DNA of 53,859 nt from an uncultured Christensenellaceae bacterium (GTDB lineage: Bacteria > Bacillota > Clostridia > Christensenellales > Pumilibacteraceae), in the NCBI GenBank assembly GCA_910587455.1, contig CAJULK010000005.1, forward strand, positions 1-53,859, given 5' to 3'. The translations under genes were made by a program, and so were the position numbers. Below are positions 53,552 to 53,859 of the stretch, one piece after another. The stretch's first letter is position 1, and each line of letters starts with the position of its first letter. The notes beneath the pieces were generated by a model. That model ran no database searches and was not told the DNA's origin. It saw only the letters and a list, made by a program, of their open reading frames with translations.

Positions 53552-53641
53552 CAATAGGACCTTCTTTCCTTGGATGTTTGTTACCGAACGAGTCGGCGAT
53601 AATGCCGAATATATACACTATTCGACATTATTCATTGAGAT

Positions 53642-53670
53642 ATTATAATACATTTACGTGCGAATGTCAA
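53642..53670 (-). promoter_or_regulatory. Consensus promoter of the giant-gene operon
   Basis: Minus-strand TTGACA, 17-base spacer, TATAAT: a perfect match. The leader is about 84 bases and contains a small hairpin (TCGGC/GCCGA, 53593-53608). The rest of 53552-53823 is AT-rich with no gene that I can see. Confidence 0.9.
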
Positions 53671-53823
53671 TATAAACCGCCTAAAAAAAGCATAATTTTT
53701 TGGCTTATATTCATAGTTTATTCACATTTCAGAGTAAATATAAAGATAAAAACGGACAATTTTCGCGGATTTTATCATATATGAAGAATATGCGTTTCGC
53801 GCGAGGCATACACAGTGTTTCTT

Positions 53824-53854
53824 ATGAGATTCTTCGCTTGCGCTCAGAATGACA
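53824..53854 (-). repeat. Dispersed repeat, partial inverted copy at the window edge
   Basis: The sequence is the reverse complement of the arm of copies 1 and 2 (TGTCATTCTGAGCGCAAGCG onward, through GAAGAATCTCAT). It marks a third copy, possibly continuing beyond the window. Confidence 0.75.
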
Positions 53855-53859
53855 CAATT

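Noticed and set aside
1..53859. tRNA, rRNA and common riboswitches.
   Set aside because: I looked through the gaps between genes and saw no cloverleaf with a TTCGA-type T-loop, no rRNA sequence and no recognisable riboswitch core. A covariance-model scan would be needed to exclude small RNAs.

Overview
The window comes from an endospore-forming member of the Bacillota, most likely an uncultured Clostridia-type lineage. It carries spoIVA, spoIIGA-sigE, sigG, a YlmC/YmxH-like gene and nrdR beside an ftsQ-ftsA-ftsZ cell-division cluster. This matches the order known from Bacillus (divIB-ftsA-ftsZ-spoIIGA-sigE-sigG-ylmC), with changes. All recognised genes except sigG are on the minus strand, so transcription runs right to left. 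The standard code fits. I saw no rRNA, tRNA, CRISPR array or transposase. The lineage below class level is a guess.

Layout, left to right. (1) 1-2.8 kb: a compact accessory operon (nucleotidyltransferase, DJ-1/PfpI, GNAT, tautomerase, metallo-beta-lactamase fold, DUF3795). (2) 2.9-4.6 kb: an Lsa-type ABC-F ribosome-protection protein behind a promoter, a leader peptide and an intrinsic terminator, which together look like an antibiotic-sensing attenuator. (3) 4.6-8.4 kb: a heterodimeric ABC exporter with one degenerate ATP site. (4) 8.4-10.0 kb: spoIVA with its own sigma-E-type promoter. (5) 10.1-15.4 kb: der-plsY followed by three overlapping genes that are the most remarkable part of the window: an ESCRT-III-like domain fused to an FtsK/SpoIIIE DNA motor, a stand-alone ESCRT-III-like protein of CHMP size, and a Vps4-like AAA ATPase with an MIT-like N-terminus. 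A terminator separates them from spoIVA. (6) 15.4-22.6 kb: a membrane protein, a degenerate cyclophilin-like protein, a DUF975 protein, an RluA-type pseudouridine synthase, feoB, feoA and nrdR. (7) 22.7-25.7 kb: the YlmC-like gene, sigG inverted in place, sigE and spoIIGA. (8) 25.8-30.6 kb: a peptide-type solute-binding protein, an RCC1-repeat lipoprotein and two copies of a dispersed palindromic repeat. (9) 30.7-35.5 kb: ftsZ, ftsA, ftsQ and murA. (10) 35.6-53.6 kb: an operon of three giant genes (about 1,922, 1,701 and 2,303 codons) under a consensus promoter. They encode an RCC1 surface protein with a cytoplasmic tail, a membrane-spanning protein with a very long cytoplasmic coiled coil, and a soluble giant coiled coil with AT-hook-like motifs.

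Taken together the region serves division, sporulation and the envelope. Spo0A and sigma-E signals at spoIIGA and spoIVA tie it to early sporulation. The ESCRT/Vps4/FtsK cassette sits beside spoIVA, in the neighbourhood where gpsA is usually found. That suggests an unrecognised machine coupling DNA translocation to membrane remodelling, for instance at the division or engulfment septum; this role is inference. Several genes (der, ftsQ, spoIIGA, the DUF975 gene) have a well-spaced promoter whose -10 box ends only 6-7 bases before the start codon, so leaderless mRNAs appear to be common here.
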